Origin: Marisediminitalea oceani
GTDB taxonomy: Bacteria; Pseudomonadota; Gammaproteobacteria; Enterobacterales; Alteromonadaceae
Direction of reading: 5' to 3'
Length of the DNA stretch: 61,156 nucleotides
Assembly: GCF_003731635.1 (NCBI RefSeq)
Contig: NZ_RCUA01000011.1
Location: 62,292 to 123,447 of the forward strand
The translations under genes were made by a program, and so were the position numbers. Shown one piece after another: positions 28,228-36,653 of the stretch; the first letter of the stretch is position 1; every line of letters starts with the position of its first letter. Under the pieces are notes generated by a model, which did not search any database, was not told the origin of the DNA, and saw only the letters and a list, made by a program, of their open reading frames with translations.

Positions 28228-28695
28228 ATGATCAAAAATTTAACATTTGAGCGGTTACACAAGGTTAAACATGTCATTGTTTTTGCGGTAATTCTGCTAA
28301 CTGCGGTAGTGGTCGGAATGGTGAATATTCTTAGCGAGAATAATAACTATAAGCCTGATAATAAAACGTCATGTTGGCTGGCTGGTAATTCTTGCGAAAT
28401 TGGACTACCAGAAGGCACATTTACGGTGGTGATGGACCGTTTGCCGACAATCGAAGAACAAATCCCGCTAACCGTGACATTGCCTGAGGGGCTGCAAATA
28501 GACTCAGCCTATATTGAAGGCGTGAATATGTTTATGGGTAAAATTCCGGTACCACTTGAGCCTGAGGATAACCAGCAGTGGCAGGGGTGGTTTATGCTGG
28601 GGGCTTGCTCAGAATCCACCATGCAATGGCAAATGGTGATAACAATAAAAAACCGGCCGGAGCCGGTTTGGATATTCTTTACCACCCAGATGTAG
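28228..28695 (+). CDS. Uncharacterised membrane-anchored protein divergent from ccoN
   Basis: The 155-residue protein has one N-terminal membrane helix (VIFAVILLTAVVVGMVNIL) and an exported beta-rich domain with CWLAGNSCEI near its start and GACSEST near its end. It does not match a named family that I know. The layout of one helix followed by a small beta domain resembles CcoH, and the position divergent from the cbb3 operon across a shared FNR box suggests a respiratory role, which is inference. I use the ATG at 28228; a GTG at 28219 is also in frame. Its last codons contain the terminator of the converging bacterioferritin operon. Confidence 0.65.
   Translation: MIKNLTFERLHKVKHVIVFAVILLTAVVVGMVNILSENNNYKPDNKTSCWLAGNSCEIGLPEGTFTVVMDRLPTIEEQIPLTVTLPEGLQIDSAYIEGVNMFMGKIPVPLEPEDNQQWQGWFMLGACSESTMQWQMVITIKNRPEPVWIFFTTQM
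28643..28669 (-). terminator. Terminator of the bacterioferritin operon, inside the converging gene
   Basis: On the minus strand AAACCGGC and GCCGGTTT form an eight-base stem with a four-base loop, followed by TTTATT. It lies 27 bases past the stop of the converging bfr gene but within the last codons of the plus-strand gene at 28228-28695. Confidence 0.8.
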
Positions 28696-28696
28696 C

Positions 28697-29164
28697 TTAC
28701 ATCTGAGATTGCAGGTAATTAGGTAAGCCGAGGATTTTAATCAGCTTAAGCTGTTGTTCAAGCCAGTGCGCGTGGTCTACTTCGGTGTCGTCGAGCAGTT
28801 CGACTAAAAAGTCACGCGTAACGTAATCCTGGGCTTCTTCGCACACAGCGATAACTTCTTTCAATTTAGCACCGACTTCGTACTCTACACGCAAATCGCT
28901 TTCGAGCATTTCCGGAACGTCTTTACCCACTTTAAAGCCAGTACGCTGAGTCATATCCGGTGCGTACTCAAGCATCAGCATACGATCGATAAGCTTGGTG
29001 GCATGACCTTTCTCATCGTCGAACTCGTGATTGATGCGCTCATACAATTTGTTGAACCCCCAATCGAGGTACATTTGTGCATGAATGAAATACTGATCCA
29101 TCGCCGCGAGCTCGTATGAGAGCAGTTCGTTGAGGCCCTCAAGGACTTTTTGATTACCCTGCAT
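28697..29164 (-). CDS. bfr: Bacterioferritin subunit, ferroxidase type without haem ligand
   Basis: The 155-residue ferritin-like protein keeps all ferroxidase-centre ligands (E18, E51, H54, E94, E128, H131 in own numbering; Y25 also present) but has lysine at position 52, where bacterioferritins carry the haem-binding methionine. It should oxidise iron(II) but not bind haem alone. The partner subunit upstream has the reverse pattern, so a mixed 24-mer is likely, as in Neisseria and Magnetospirillum. Its start overlaps the stop of the upstream subunit gene, so the two are made in coupled fashion. Confidence 0.93.
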   Translation of the reverse strand: MQGNQKVLEGLNELLSYELAAMDQYFIHAQMYLDWGFNKLYERINHEFDDEKGHATKLIDRMLMLEYAPDMTQRTGFKVGKDVPEMLESDLRVEYEVGAKLKEVIAVCEEAQDYVTRDFLVELLDDTEVDHAHWLEQQLKLIKILGLPNYLQSQM

Positions 29165-29640
29165 TAGTCGTCTCCCATTACTTGTGCTTGCAGATAGTTC
29201 TCGATACCCATGTTTTCAATCTGGTATTCCTGGGTTTCGAGCCAGTCTAAGTGTTCTTCTTCATATTCGAGTAACGATTCAAGAATATCGCGACTTACAT
29301 AATCCTGCTTTTCCTCACACAGCGCGATCGCCTTGCGGAGCAGGGGAAGTTGCTCTTCCTGAAACTTCTTATCGCACTGAAGCATTTCTTCGGTGTGCTC
29401 ACCAATATAAAGCTTACCCAGCGCCTGAAGATTAGGCAGACCTTCCAGAAACAAAATGCGCTCGATGAGTTCATCAGCTTGTTTCATGTCTTTGATGGAC
29501 TTTTTGTAGTCTTTCTCGTTGAGCTCTTCCAGGCCCCAGTTTTTAAACATACGGGCATGAAGGAAGTATTGATTGATCGAGGTCAACTCACTGGTTAACA
29601 CTTCGTTTAGTATGGCAATTACCGATTTATCGCCTTGCAT
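29164..29640 (-). CDS. bfr: Bacterioferritin subunit, haem type with degraded ferroxidase centre
   Basis: The 158-residue protein is close to E. coli Bfr in its N-terminal half ([19 protein letters not shown]) and keeps M52, the axial ligand of the inter-subunit haem. However, the ferroxidase positions have changed: D51 for Glu, Q54 for His and Q94 for Glu, with E18, E127 and H130 kept. It should therefore bind haem, which helps release iron, but not oxidise iron efficiently itself. It is the promoter-proximal gene of the pair, behind a Fur-box-like site. Confidence 0.93.
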   Translation of the reverse strand: MQGDKSVIAILNEVLTSELTSINQYFLHARMFKNWGLEELNEKDYKKSIKDMKQADELIERILFLEGLPNLQALGKLYIGEHTEEMLQCDKKFQEEQLPLLRKAIALCEEKQDYVSRDILESLLEYEEEHLDWLETQEYQIENMGIENYLQAQVMGDD

Positions 29641-29723
29641 AATCTGATTCCTGAGCGTTTAATGGCTTAAGTGTAGGCGGTATTGTACGACATATCAAGT
29701 TTTTCTATAAAAAACAGTCACAT

Positions 29724-29742
29724 ACAAATGATAACGATTATC
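29724..29742 (-). promoter_or_regulatory. Fur-box-like site upstream of the bacterioferritin operon
   Basis: The sequence contains TGATAACGATTATC, and I count 14 of 19 matches to the consensus Fur box. It is 84-102 bases ahead of the bfr start and past the end of the antiporter gene. Iron-dependent control of iron storage fits, but direction (activation or repression) cannot be told. Confidence 0.6.
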
Positions 29743-29779
29743 GGTTTGTCCTTTGTTAGTATTTGGCGTAACACCCTGA

Positions 29780-31342
29780 TTACTCGACTAAAGACAAACT
29801 TTCCTCAGCAAAACCCAGTCCGGCCTCGGTAAAGAAGTTAAACACTTTATCAACGCCGTTATCGGCCAGGGCAGATACTTCATCCTCATAGCGGGCAATT
29901 GCCGCTATCTTACCGCTGTAACCGGCGTTTTTAAGCTGTTTGGTAATGTTGATGGCATCCTCAATAGACGGCAGGGCCAGCAGAACCAGCTGAACATGGC
30001 GGATATCAAGGTTTTCCCACAGGTCAACGTCTTCACCGTCGCCGTTGATCACATTCATGCCGTCCTTGCGCATACGCTGAATTTTTGCTCGGTCGGCATC
30101 CATTCCCCATACGCGGGAGTCTGCAATCTTATTTAACGAGGTAAATGCACCGATACCAACACGACCAAGGCCAACCACAAGGATCTTGGCGCGAGTAATT
30201 TCGGGGTAGATGTCTTCTTTGAGTCGAACCGGACTCTCCAGCTTTTTAACCGGCTCTTTAATGCGCTGATAAATGCTGTGAGAGTAGCGGTAAATAATAC
30301 TGGTAAAAATAAACGAAATTGAAGTGGTGACTGCCAGTACCACCAGCCATTTTTCACCCAGCATACCCAGGCTCACGGCTAACGCCCCGACAATAAGGCC
30401 AAATTCACTGTAGTTAGACAACACCAAACCACCGAGGTAGGCAGTACGACCACGCAGCTGCAGGCGGGTAAACAGCCAGAAGAACAGCATAAATTTAATT
30501 GGAATGATCAGTACCAGCAGGCCTGACATCATCAACATGTTGATATCCGGCAGGGCGGTTAGCCCGATGGATAAGAAGAAGCCAATCAGGAAGAGATCTT
30601 TAAACGCCAGCAGAGACTTCGCCATCTCTGAGGCTTTTGGATGGGGAGCAAATAATAATCCGAAAATAAGCGCGCCGAGATCGCCTTTGATATTGACCAG
30701 TTCGAATAAGTGATATCCACCCAGGGCAAATATAAACCCGGTAAGAGGGAGTAACTCACCGTGCCCGGACTGATTGAGTACACGCTTTAAAACAGGCATT
30801 AATGGAATAATTAGCAACAGTAGCGGTGCCCACAAACTGGGTATTTTACCGGTGGCGACAACCAGAAAAACCACCGCAAAAATATCCTGCATAACCAGCA
30901 CACCAATGGCCAGTTTGCCATGGCGGGTTTTTGATTCACCCGCTTCTTCAAGTACTTTTACAACGCACACCGTACTGCTGAACGAAAAGGCAAAAGCGAT
31001 AAGGGCTGCGGATTGCCAGTCTATCTGGCCGGTTAAAGCACTCAGAACCGCGCCTGCACCAATCAGTAACGCGGTAATAACAACTACCCAAAGCACAGTA
31101 TGCGCAATACTGCCGGCCCAGACTTCCCGTTTGGATAAATCTTTTAAATTCAGCTTAAGGCCAATCGTAAAGAGCATTATGGTAATGCCCAGATTGGCAA
31201 ATGTAGTAATAGCAGGGGTGGCTGAAAAGCCAAATGCGTTAAGCAGAAATCCGGCAACCAGATAGCCAACCAACGGTGGGATGCCTACAAGTTTTACGCC
31301 CAGGCCACATACAAAAGCGAAGAGTAAAAATATATATTCCAT
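29780..31342 (-). CDS. CPA2 family cation:proton antiporter with TrkA-N domain (KefB/KefC-like)
   Basis: The 520-residue protein has about twelve membrane helices of the Na+/H+ exchanger type (1-375), then a cytoplasmic RCK/TrkA-N domain (about 395-510) with the dinucleotide-binding motif VVGLGRVGIGAF. KefB/KefC/YbaL-like proteins exchange potassium or sodium for protons under redox or electrophile control. No KefF/KefG partner gene is adjacent. The C-terminal domain lacks the long tail of classic KefC (about 620 residues), so it is shorter and the substrate is uncertain. Confidence 0.87.
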   Translation of the reverse strand: MEYIFLLFAFVCGLGVKLVGIPPLVGYLVAGFLLNAFGFSATPAITTFANLGITIMLFTIGLKLNLKDLSKREVWAGSIAHTVLWVVVITALLIGAGAVLSALTGQIDWQSAALIAFAFSFSSTVCVVKVLEEAGESKTRHGKLAIGVLVMQDIFAVVFLVVATGKIPSLWAPLLLLIIPLMPVLKRVLNQSGHGELLPLTGFIFALGGYHLFELVNIKGDLGALIFGLLFAPHPKASEMAKSLLAFKDLFLIGFFLSIGLTALPDINMLMMSGLLVLIIPIKFMLFFWLFTRLQLRGRTAYLGGLVLSNYSEFGLIVGALAVSLGMLGEKWLVVLAVTTSISFIFTSIIYRYSHSIYQRIKEPVKKLESPVRLKEDIYPEITRAKILVVGLGRVGIGAFTSLNKIADSRVWGMDADRAKIQRMRKDGMNVINGDGEDVDLWENLDIRHVQLVLLALPSIEDAINITKQLKNAGYSGKIAAIARYEDEVSALADNGVDKVFNFFTEAGLGFAEESLSLVE

Positions 31343-31543
31343 TAAATGCTATCGAATTACCGGTTTTCTACAAAATATCACGATAGTTCAATAACTGGCA
31401 AAGTTACTTACGCAAAAAATATGGCGAAAACCAGGCTGGTATACCAATGTCTTAGTCGACAGAGAGTACTCTACGCCGATTTACCAACCAGTCGTGGCGC
31501 AGCGGAAGTGGTCGTGGGGAAATGAAAAGACCGAAGTTCAGCT

Positions 31544-32014
31544 TTAGTGAGCTTCGGCCATTCTCTCGTTATGCTCCAGAAAATTCAGCTCCTGCAGCAA
31601 CTCGTATTCACGTACCTTGATAGTACCCAGTTCGAAGGTGATTTCCCGTTTACGTTCGGTAGGGTCGTTCGGCAAAGGCTTGCGGCGAACTTCCGCCTTA
31701 TTTAACGGGGTAACGTTAGAGTACTGCGTAGACGATGAGTAATTCTGCTCAAACGTACCGGGGATATAGGATGACTTCTCAAAAGACAGCCCCGTAGCAG
31801 GTGAGCCATTTTGTTCAGCCTGAGCTGCCATGGACTGCTCTTTGTACGCGTTGACTTCGTCTGCTCTGTCCATTGCTCGCAGTTTACGGGCAAATATTTC
31901 CAGACCAACACGATTAACAGTAACGCCGAGTTCCTGGCATTGCTTATAGGTAATGTCGTTGTCTCTGTAATTGTTCTGACGAACTAATCGTTTTACGGTT
32001 TCTAATTTTTCCAT
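31544..32014 (-). CDS. Hypothetical protein, 156 residues
   Basis: A hydrophilic protein without signal peptide or membrane segment. The N-terminal 60 residues are basic and helical (LETVKRLVRQNNYRDNDITY), the middle is Ser/Gln-rich and probably disordered, and the C-terminal 35 residues form a charged helix (KVREYELLQELNFLEHNER). I do not recognise the family; the N-terminal part might bind nucleic acid, which is speculation. It is flanked by two transport genes, with which no operon is evident. Confidence 0.6.
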   Translation of the reverse strand: MEKLETVKRLVRQNNYRDNDITYKQCQELGVTVNRVGLEIFARKLRAMDRADEVNAYKEQSMAAQAEQNGSPATGLSFEKSSYIPGTFEQNYSSSTQYSNVTPLNKAEVRRKPLPNDPTERKREITFELGTIKVREYELLQELNFLEHNERMAEAH

Positions 32015-32257
32015 TTTTGCGCACTTATTATTTTATCTGACTGATTTAATGCCAGAATTTATAGTTATGGATTATTATGATGTTAAGAATCGTAAACTTA
32101 CCGATTTCAAAGGTCGATGTTACAGGTGATTAATTGAGCACGCAATGCTACGAAAGTCAAATATTTGACGTGTTTTTAACCGTTTTTTGCACTTTCATTG
32201 CGTTTAACTGTATGATTCGTGCTGTAAATTTACTTGACGCTAGAAGGTAAAAATCAG

Positions 32258-33145
32258 TTGTCGGCAGTAAGTAAGGAAACGTCAAAAAACCGTGCTATCA
32301 CCCGCGTACTCGTTATTGAAGGGGCTGTAAACCTACTGTTGTGCGTGGTAAAGCTGGTCATCGGGTTGATTACCCAGTCTTCGGTGATACTGGCCGATGC
32401 ATTGCACTCCCTGACCGACTTAACCAATAATATTATCGCAGTAGTGGCCATGCGTATTAGTCATAAGCCGCCTGATAATTCCCATCCCTATGGTCATCAG
32501 AAATTTGAATACCTGGCTATCTTTATATTAGCGGTACTGCTGAGTGTAGTGGCGTTCGAATTAGTAGCCTATGCTATCGAAAATCACGGTCAGGTGGTAC
32601 AGCAAAGTTATGCCGGGCTGGCTATTCTCATTCTGGCCATAGTGGTTAATTTTACGCTTAGCCAATGGGAAGGGGCACAGGCTAAGAAACTGCGTTCAAA
32701 ACTGCTTGCAGCCGATGCCAAGCATACCTTCAGCGACGTGCTGACCTCCATTGCCGTGTTGGTTGGCTGGCAACTAGCTGCACTCGGCTATTACTGGCTG
32801 GATACGCTGTTTTGTTTACTGGTGGCGGTGTTTGTTGGCAAACTGGCCTGGGAGCTTTTTCAGCAGGCCTTACCGGTACTTGTTGACGCCGATGTAACCG
32901 ACGAGATGTTTACGTCGGCGCAGCTTGAGTCAATTGTGAATGAGTTTAAGCCTATTGAGCAAGTGACTGATATTCGTAGCCGGGCGATGGGTGAGCAGGT
33001 GATCTGCGATCTTACCCTATGTATTGATCCTCAGCTCTCGCTCACTGCGGCGCATGCCCTGTCTCATGCGTTCGAGGACCGCCTCAAAGAGGAGTTTGAT
33101 CTGTATGATGTCATCATTCATATAGAACCTGCTAAATCAACATAA
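32258..33145 (+). CDS. Cation diffusion facilitator metal exporter (FieF-like)
   Basis: The 295-residue protein has six membrane helices with the metal-site motifs DALHSLTD in the second and DAKHTFSD in the fifth, plus the YGHQKFE loop, and a C-terminal ferredoxin-like dimer domain ending IIHIEPA. Family members export zinc, iron or cadmium in exchange for protons. I choose the TTG at 32258, which follows AGAAGG at suitable distance; the in-frame TTG at 32234 lacks a ribosome site. Thirteen bases separate it from the next gene. Confidence 0.85.
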   Translation: MSAVSKETSKNRAITRVLVIEGAVNLLLCVVKLVIGLITQSSVILADALHSLTDLTNNIIAVVAMRISHKPPDNSHPYGHQKFEYLAIFILAVLLSVVAFELVAYAIENHGQVVQQSYAGLAILILAIVVNFTLSQWEGAQAKKLRSKLLAADAKHTFSDVLTSIAVLVGWQLAALGYYWLDTLFCLLVAVFVGKLAWELFQQALPVLVDADVTDEMFTSAQLESIVNEFKPIEQVTDIRSRAMGEQVICDLTLCIDPQLSLTAAHALSHAFEDRLKEEFDLYDVIIHIEPAKST

Positions 33146-33158
33146 TCAAGGAGTTGAT

Positions 33159-34790
33159 GTGCGACAGTTAATTTTTACCTACCTGATTGCAGCGTTGGTT
33201 ATCAGTATTGTGTTAAGCCTTTGGTTACCGGTGCTGTGGTGGTTAGTTGTGCTCAGCGGTGGCCTGCTGGGCGTGGCAATTTACGATGCTCGTCAGCACA
33301 AACATTCCTTGTTGGTTAACTTTCCCCTGATAGGCCGTATGCGCTGGATAATCGAAGATTTCCGGCCGTTCTTTCAACAATACCTATTGGAAACGGAAAC
33401 CAGCGGCCGGCCCATCAGCCGGATGTTTCGCTCAATTGTGTATCAGCGCGCCAAAGGCAGTATGGACAGCGTGCCTTTCGGTACTCAAATTGACACTTAC
33501 AAGTCGGGCTATGAATGGATTGGACATTCACTGTCTGCCTTAAGCGTTGACGAACTCGATGACGATCCCCGTGTAGTTATTGGCGGGCCGGATTGTAAAC
33601 AGCCCTATGCGGCCAGTATTCTCAACATTTCAGCTATGAGCTTTGGCGCGTTGAGTAAAAACGCCGTGCTGGCGTTAAATAAAGGTGCAGCGCTGGGTGG
33701 TTTTTACCAAAACACCGGCGAGGGTGGGCTTACACCTTACCACCTTGAAAATGGTGGTGATATTGTGTGGCAGATTGGTACGGGCTATTTTGGCTGTCGT
33801 ACCAAGGATGGCCGTTTTAATGAATTGCAGTTTGAGGAAAAAGCCAAACTACCCGCGGTAAAAATGATAGAAATAAAACTCTCCCAAGGGGCTAAGCCCG
33901 GCCATGGAGGGATTTTACCGGCCCATAAAAACAGCCAGGAGATTGCCGATATCCGCGGTGTTACTGCTGGCGAAGACGTTATTTCACCGCCTACCCACAA
34001 TGCTTTTAATACGCCGCTTGAAATGCTTGAGTTTATTAAGAAGCTGCGAGAGTTATCCGGTGGCAAGCCAATCGGTTTTAAACTGGCATTGGGGCGCAAA
34101 AGTGAGTTTCTTGCCATTTGTAAAGCCATGAAGCAAACCGGAATCACACCGGATTTTATTACCGTGGATGGCGGGGAAGGCGGCACCGGAGCGGCACCAC
34201 TGGAATACTCTAATTCCATAGGTTTTCCGCTCAGAGAAGCGTTGGCATTTGTGGATGATGCCCTGGTAGGATTTGACCTCAGAGACCGGATAAAAATCAT
34301 TGCTTCAGGTAAAATCATTACTGCTTTTCAGATTGTTAAAAACCTCTCACTGGGTGCTGATTTGTGTAACAGTGCCCGGGGAATGATGTTTGCGATTGGT
34401 TGTGTACAGTCTTTGTCGTGTAATACCAATACTTGTCCAACCGGTGTCGCGACTCAGGATCCAAAGTTATATAAAGGCCTGGATGTAAATCACAAGAGTA
34501 CCAGGGTGGCCATGTTCCATAAGAAAACCATCCTGGCCATGGTGGATATTTTGTCGTCTACCGGTCATAGCAGCACTGAACACTTAAATCGTACGCATAT
34601 TTTCCGCCGGGTCGACCAGCACACCGTATTACGCTACGACGAAATTTTCCCATTAATTCACCCGGGTAGTTTTATGGATGAAGACGATGCCCCCAAGGCT
34701 TATCAGTTACATTTAAAAGAGGCCTGCGCCTCAACCTTCAAGCCGGCGAATACCCTGGCTGAGGTGAATCATGAAACCCAGTCGGTTTAG
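33159..34790 (+). CDS. Membrane-anchored FMN-binding glutamate synthase family protein
   Basis: The 543-residue protein has two N-terminal hydrophobic helices (about 3-45) before a GltB2-type FMN/iron-sulfur domain (about 100-500). That domain has the FMN barrel (VDGGEGGTGAAPLE) and cysteines of the [3Fe-4S] type in SLSCNTNTCPTGVAT. It lacks the glutaminase and the GltD parts of glutamate synthase, so it cannot be a complete enzyme alone; the real substrate is unknown for this stand-alone group. The GTG start at 33159 has a perfect AAGGAG. It probably forms one transcript with the metal exporter. Confidence 0.85.
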   Translation: MRQLIFTYLIAALVISIVLSLWLPVLWWLVVLSGGLLGVAIYDARQHKHSLLVNFPLIGRMRWIIEDFRPFFQQYLLETETSGRPISRMFRSIVYQRAKGSMDSVPFGTQIDTYKSGYEWIGHSLSALSVDELDDDPRVVIGGPDCKQPYAASILNISAMSFGALSKNAVLALNKGAALGGFYQNTGEGGLTPYHLENGGDIVWQIGTGYFGCRTKDGRFNELQFEEKAKLPAVKMIEIKLSQGAKPGHGGILPAHKNSQEIADIRGVTAGEDVISPPTHNAFNTPLEMLEFIKKLRELSGGKPIGFKLALGRKSEFLAICKAMKQTGITPDFITVDGGEGGTGAAPLEYSNSIGFPLREALAFVDDALVGFDLRDRIKIIASGKIITAFQIVKNLSLGADLCNSARGMMFAIGCVQSLSCNTNTCPTGVATQDPKLYKGLDVNHKSTRVAMFHKKTILAMVDILSSTGHSSTEHLNRTHIFRRVDQHTVLRYDEIFPLIHPGSFMDEDDAPKAYQLHLKEACASTFKPANTLAEVNHETQSV

Positions 34791-34829
34791 CCACGATGTA
34801 TAAAACGGTTTTACCGATAACTTAATATA

Positions 34830-34870
34830 TTGATAAACATCAAATAGTCATCGCGCAGATGTACTACACT
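34830..34870 (+). promoter_or_regulatory. Class II FNR promoter of a uspA-like gene
   Basis: TTGATAAACATCAA (34830-34843) matches the FNR consensus in all ten positions. A TACACT -10 box follows at 34865-34870; the centre of the site is 41 bases ahead of the predicted start, the classic class II activating position. The AAGGAGG ribosome site and ATG of the stress gene lie just downstream. Confidence 0.88.
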
Positions 34871-34905
34871 AAGGTAAACAAAACAGCCAAATAAGGAGGC
34901 TGACA

Positions 34906-35331
34906 ATGAGTGGTTATAACAGCGTTTTAGTTGCAATTGATGTATTTGCTAATGAGCACAGCAAAGTGGTGGAAAAAGCCCTGGAGCTGGCCGGCTCTCC
35001 GGGCAAAATAAACCTGATATACGTTGCCTATCCGCAAACTAATTTTGAGCCCTATGGCTTGTTTTTAGAGCGGGACTTTTCAGAAGAGGTGCGCGAGCAG
35101 GCGCTTAAGAAATTGCAGGGCATTGCCGACGGACACAGCATCCCCAGAACTCATCTGCACGTAGCGATTGGTTCTGCTGCCGAAGAGATCCATGAAATGG
35201 CCAAAAAGCTCAATGCCGACTTAATCGTTATGGGCACACATGGCCAAAGCGGTGTGCAATTGCTGCTTGGCTCTACAGCCAACTCTGTGCTGCACGGCAT
35301 CGAGTGTGATTTGCTGGCCGTTAAGGTATAA
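34906..35331 (+). CDS. Universal stress protein, single UspA domain
   Basis: The 141-residue protein is one Usp domain with the nucleotide-binding-type motif GTHGQSGVQLLLGSTANSV, so it should bind ATP. It has a strong ribosome site (AAGGAGG) and a perfect FNR promoter, so it is expected to be made at low oxygen. A hairpin terminator follows at once, so it is monocistronic. Its role is general stress survival by family; the specific function is unknown. Confidence 0.93.
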   Translation: MSGYNSVLVAIDVFANEHSKVVEKALELAGSPGKINLIYVAYPQTNFEPYGLFLERDFSEEVREQALKKLQGIADGHSIPRTHLHVAIGSAAEEIHEMAKKLNADLIVMGTHGQSGVQLLLGSTANSVLHGIECDLLAVKV

Positions 35332-35338
35332 ACAGGGA

Positions 35339-35363
35339 GCGCACAGCCGTTTGTGCTGTGCGC
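35339..35363. terminator. Hairpin terminator between convergent genes
   Basis: GCGCACAGC (35339-35347) and GCTGTGCGC (35355-35363) form a perfect nine-base stem between the uspA-like gene and the converging MscS-family gene. T tracts are only moderate, but the position on both sides fits termination. Confidence 0.7.
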
Positions 35364-35370
35364 ACGTTAT

Positions 35371-36501
35371 TTATTTGGTTTCAGCACCCGCTGATTGACC
35401 GGCGTCGAGTTGTTCAGCGTAACGGCCTGCCATTACTGATTCCGCGCCTTCCTGCTGTAAATTGAGTGCGGTGATAGGGAACGGGATAACAATATTTTCT
35501 TCATTAAATCTCTTGTGTAGTGCCTTGATAAACGTCGACTTCACAAAGAAACGATTGAAATACTCTTTGGTTCTTAGCATGACGGTGAAATTAATGCTGG
35601 AATTATCAAAGGTGTGATACACCACAAAGGGATCGTAAGACTCTACTCCCCATTCGTGCTCGAGCAGTATCTGATTTGCCACCTCCAGAGTGACCTTTTC
35701 AACAAATTCCAAATCAGAATTATAGTGAACGCCGACCTCTACGGGCACCGACAGCTCCTTTTCAGGATAATAATAATTGATGATTTTGGACTGCGATACT
35801 TTGCTGTTGGGCACTATGACGATATTGTTTGGCAGCATTTTTATCCAGGTTGACCGCCAGCCAATTTTATCTACAAAACCCTGTTCGCCGCTTTCCAGCT
35901 CGATGAAGTCGCCGATACGGAAAGGTTTATCGATAATGATTTGCACGCCGGAGAAGAAGTTTTCCAGGGTAGGTTGCAGGGCCAGCGCCACGGCCAAAGA
36001 AGTGATACCCAGTGAGGCAATGAGTGGCGTTACCGAAATACCTAAGGATCCCAGCACCAACAATACACACAGGCCAATAAGCAGAGCACGGATAGCCCCA
36101 CTGGCAATGCTGCGGGTATTATTCAGCAACGGCGAGCGGGAAGCATAAACCTTGATAGCATAGGTGATCCAGCGTTCTATAAACAAAATAAGCGTAATGA
36201 TGACCATCGCCTGGATCACATGACCGAAGATTTCGGTATCTTCTTTTGCTAATGCGCCGGTGATCGTTACCCCGTAGCGAATCAGCCATAGCAGAATGGT
36301 TAATATTGTCAGGTTGAGAGGGGCGTTGAGGGCAAGAATGAGAACCTGATAAAAGTGACTGTGCTCGCTATCCTGTTGCTGCATCTGAGCGCGCAAACGC
36401 ACCAGAAAAAGGCGTTTTGCGATATATAAAATGATTATAATAGCAAGGCAACCGCCGGCGATCATACTTTGCTTTCTTGTCAAAACATCAATGAATTCCA
36501 T
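35371..36501 (-). CDS. MscS-family mechanosensitive channel, long type
   Basis: The 376-residue protein has about five membrane helices; the last is the pore helix (TPLIASLGITSLAVALALQPTLENFFSG), followed by the MscS beta domain (FRIGDFIELESGEQGFVDKIGW) and a C-terminal mixed domain ending IPFPITALNLQQ. It is longer than the mscS at 10.7 kb and more like the YbdG/YnaI sub-groups. It probably gates on membrane tension or regulates osmotic responses. The last 30 residues are disordered and Ala/Gly-rich. Confidence 0.88.
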   Translation of the reverse strand: MEFIDVLTRKQSMIAGGCLAIIIILYIAKRLFLVRLRAQMQQQDSEHSHFYQVLILALNAPLNLTILTILLWLIRYGVTITGALAKEDTEIFGHVIQAMVIITLILFIERWITYAIKVYASRSPLLNNTRSIASGAIRALLIGLCVLLVLGSLGISVTPLIASLGITSLAVALALQPTLENFFSGVQIIIDKPFRIGDFIELESGEQGFVDKIGWRSTWIKMLPNNIVIVPNSKVSQSKIINYYYPEKELSVPVEVGVHYNSDLEFVEKVTLEVANQILLEHEWGVESYDPFVVYHTFDNSSINFTVMLRTKEYFNRFFVKSTFIKALHKRFNEENIVIPFPITALNLQQEGAESVMAGRYAEQLDAGQSAGAETK

Positions 36502-36653
36502 GACTTAAGATTCCCTTAATCGAAATGCGCGACACTATAGAAAATGAGCCGATTAATTATCCTGCAATCTATACACCATACATTCATAGTGGTGGCCTGA
36601 GATTATGGTATAAATAGGTCCGGCGTCATGTGCAGAGCAGTTATGGAGCAGTA

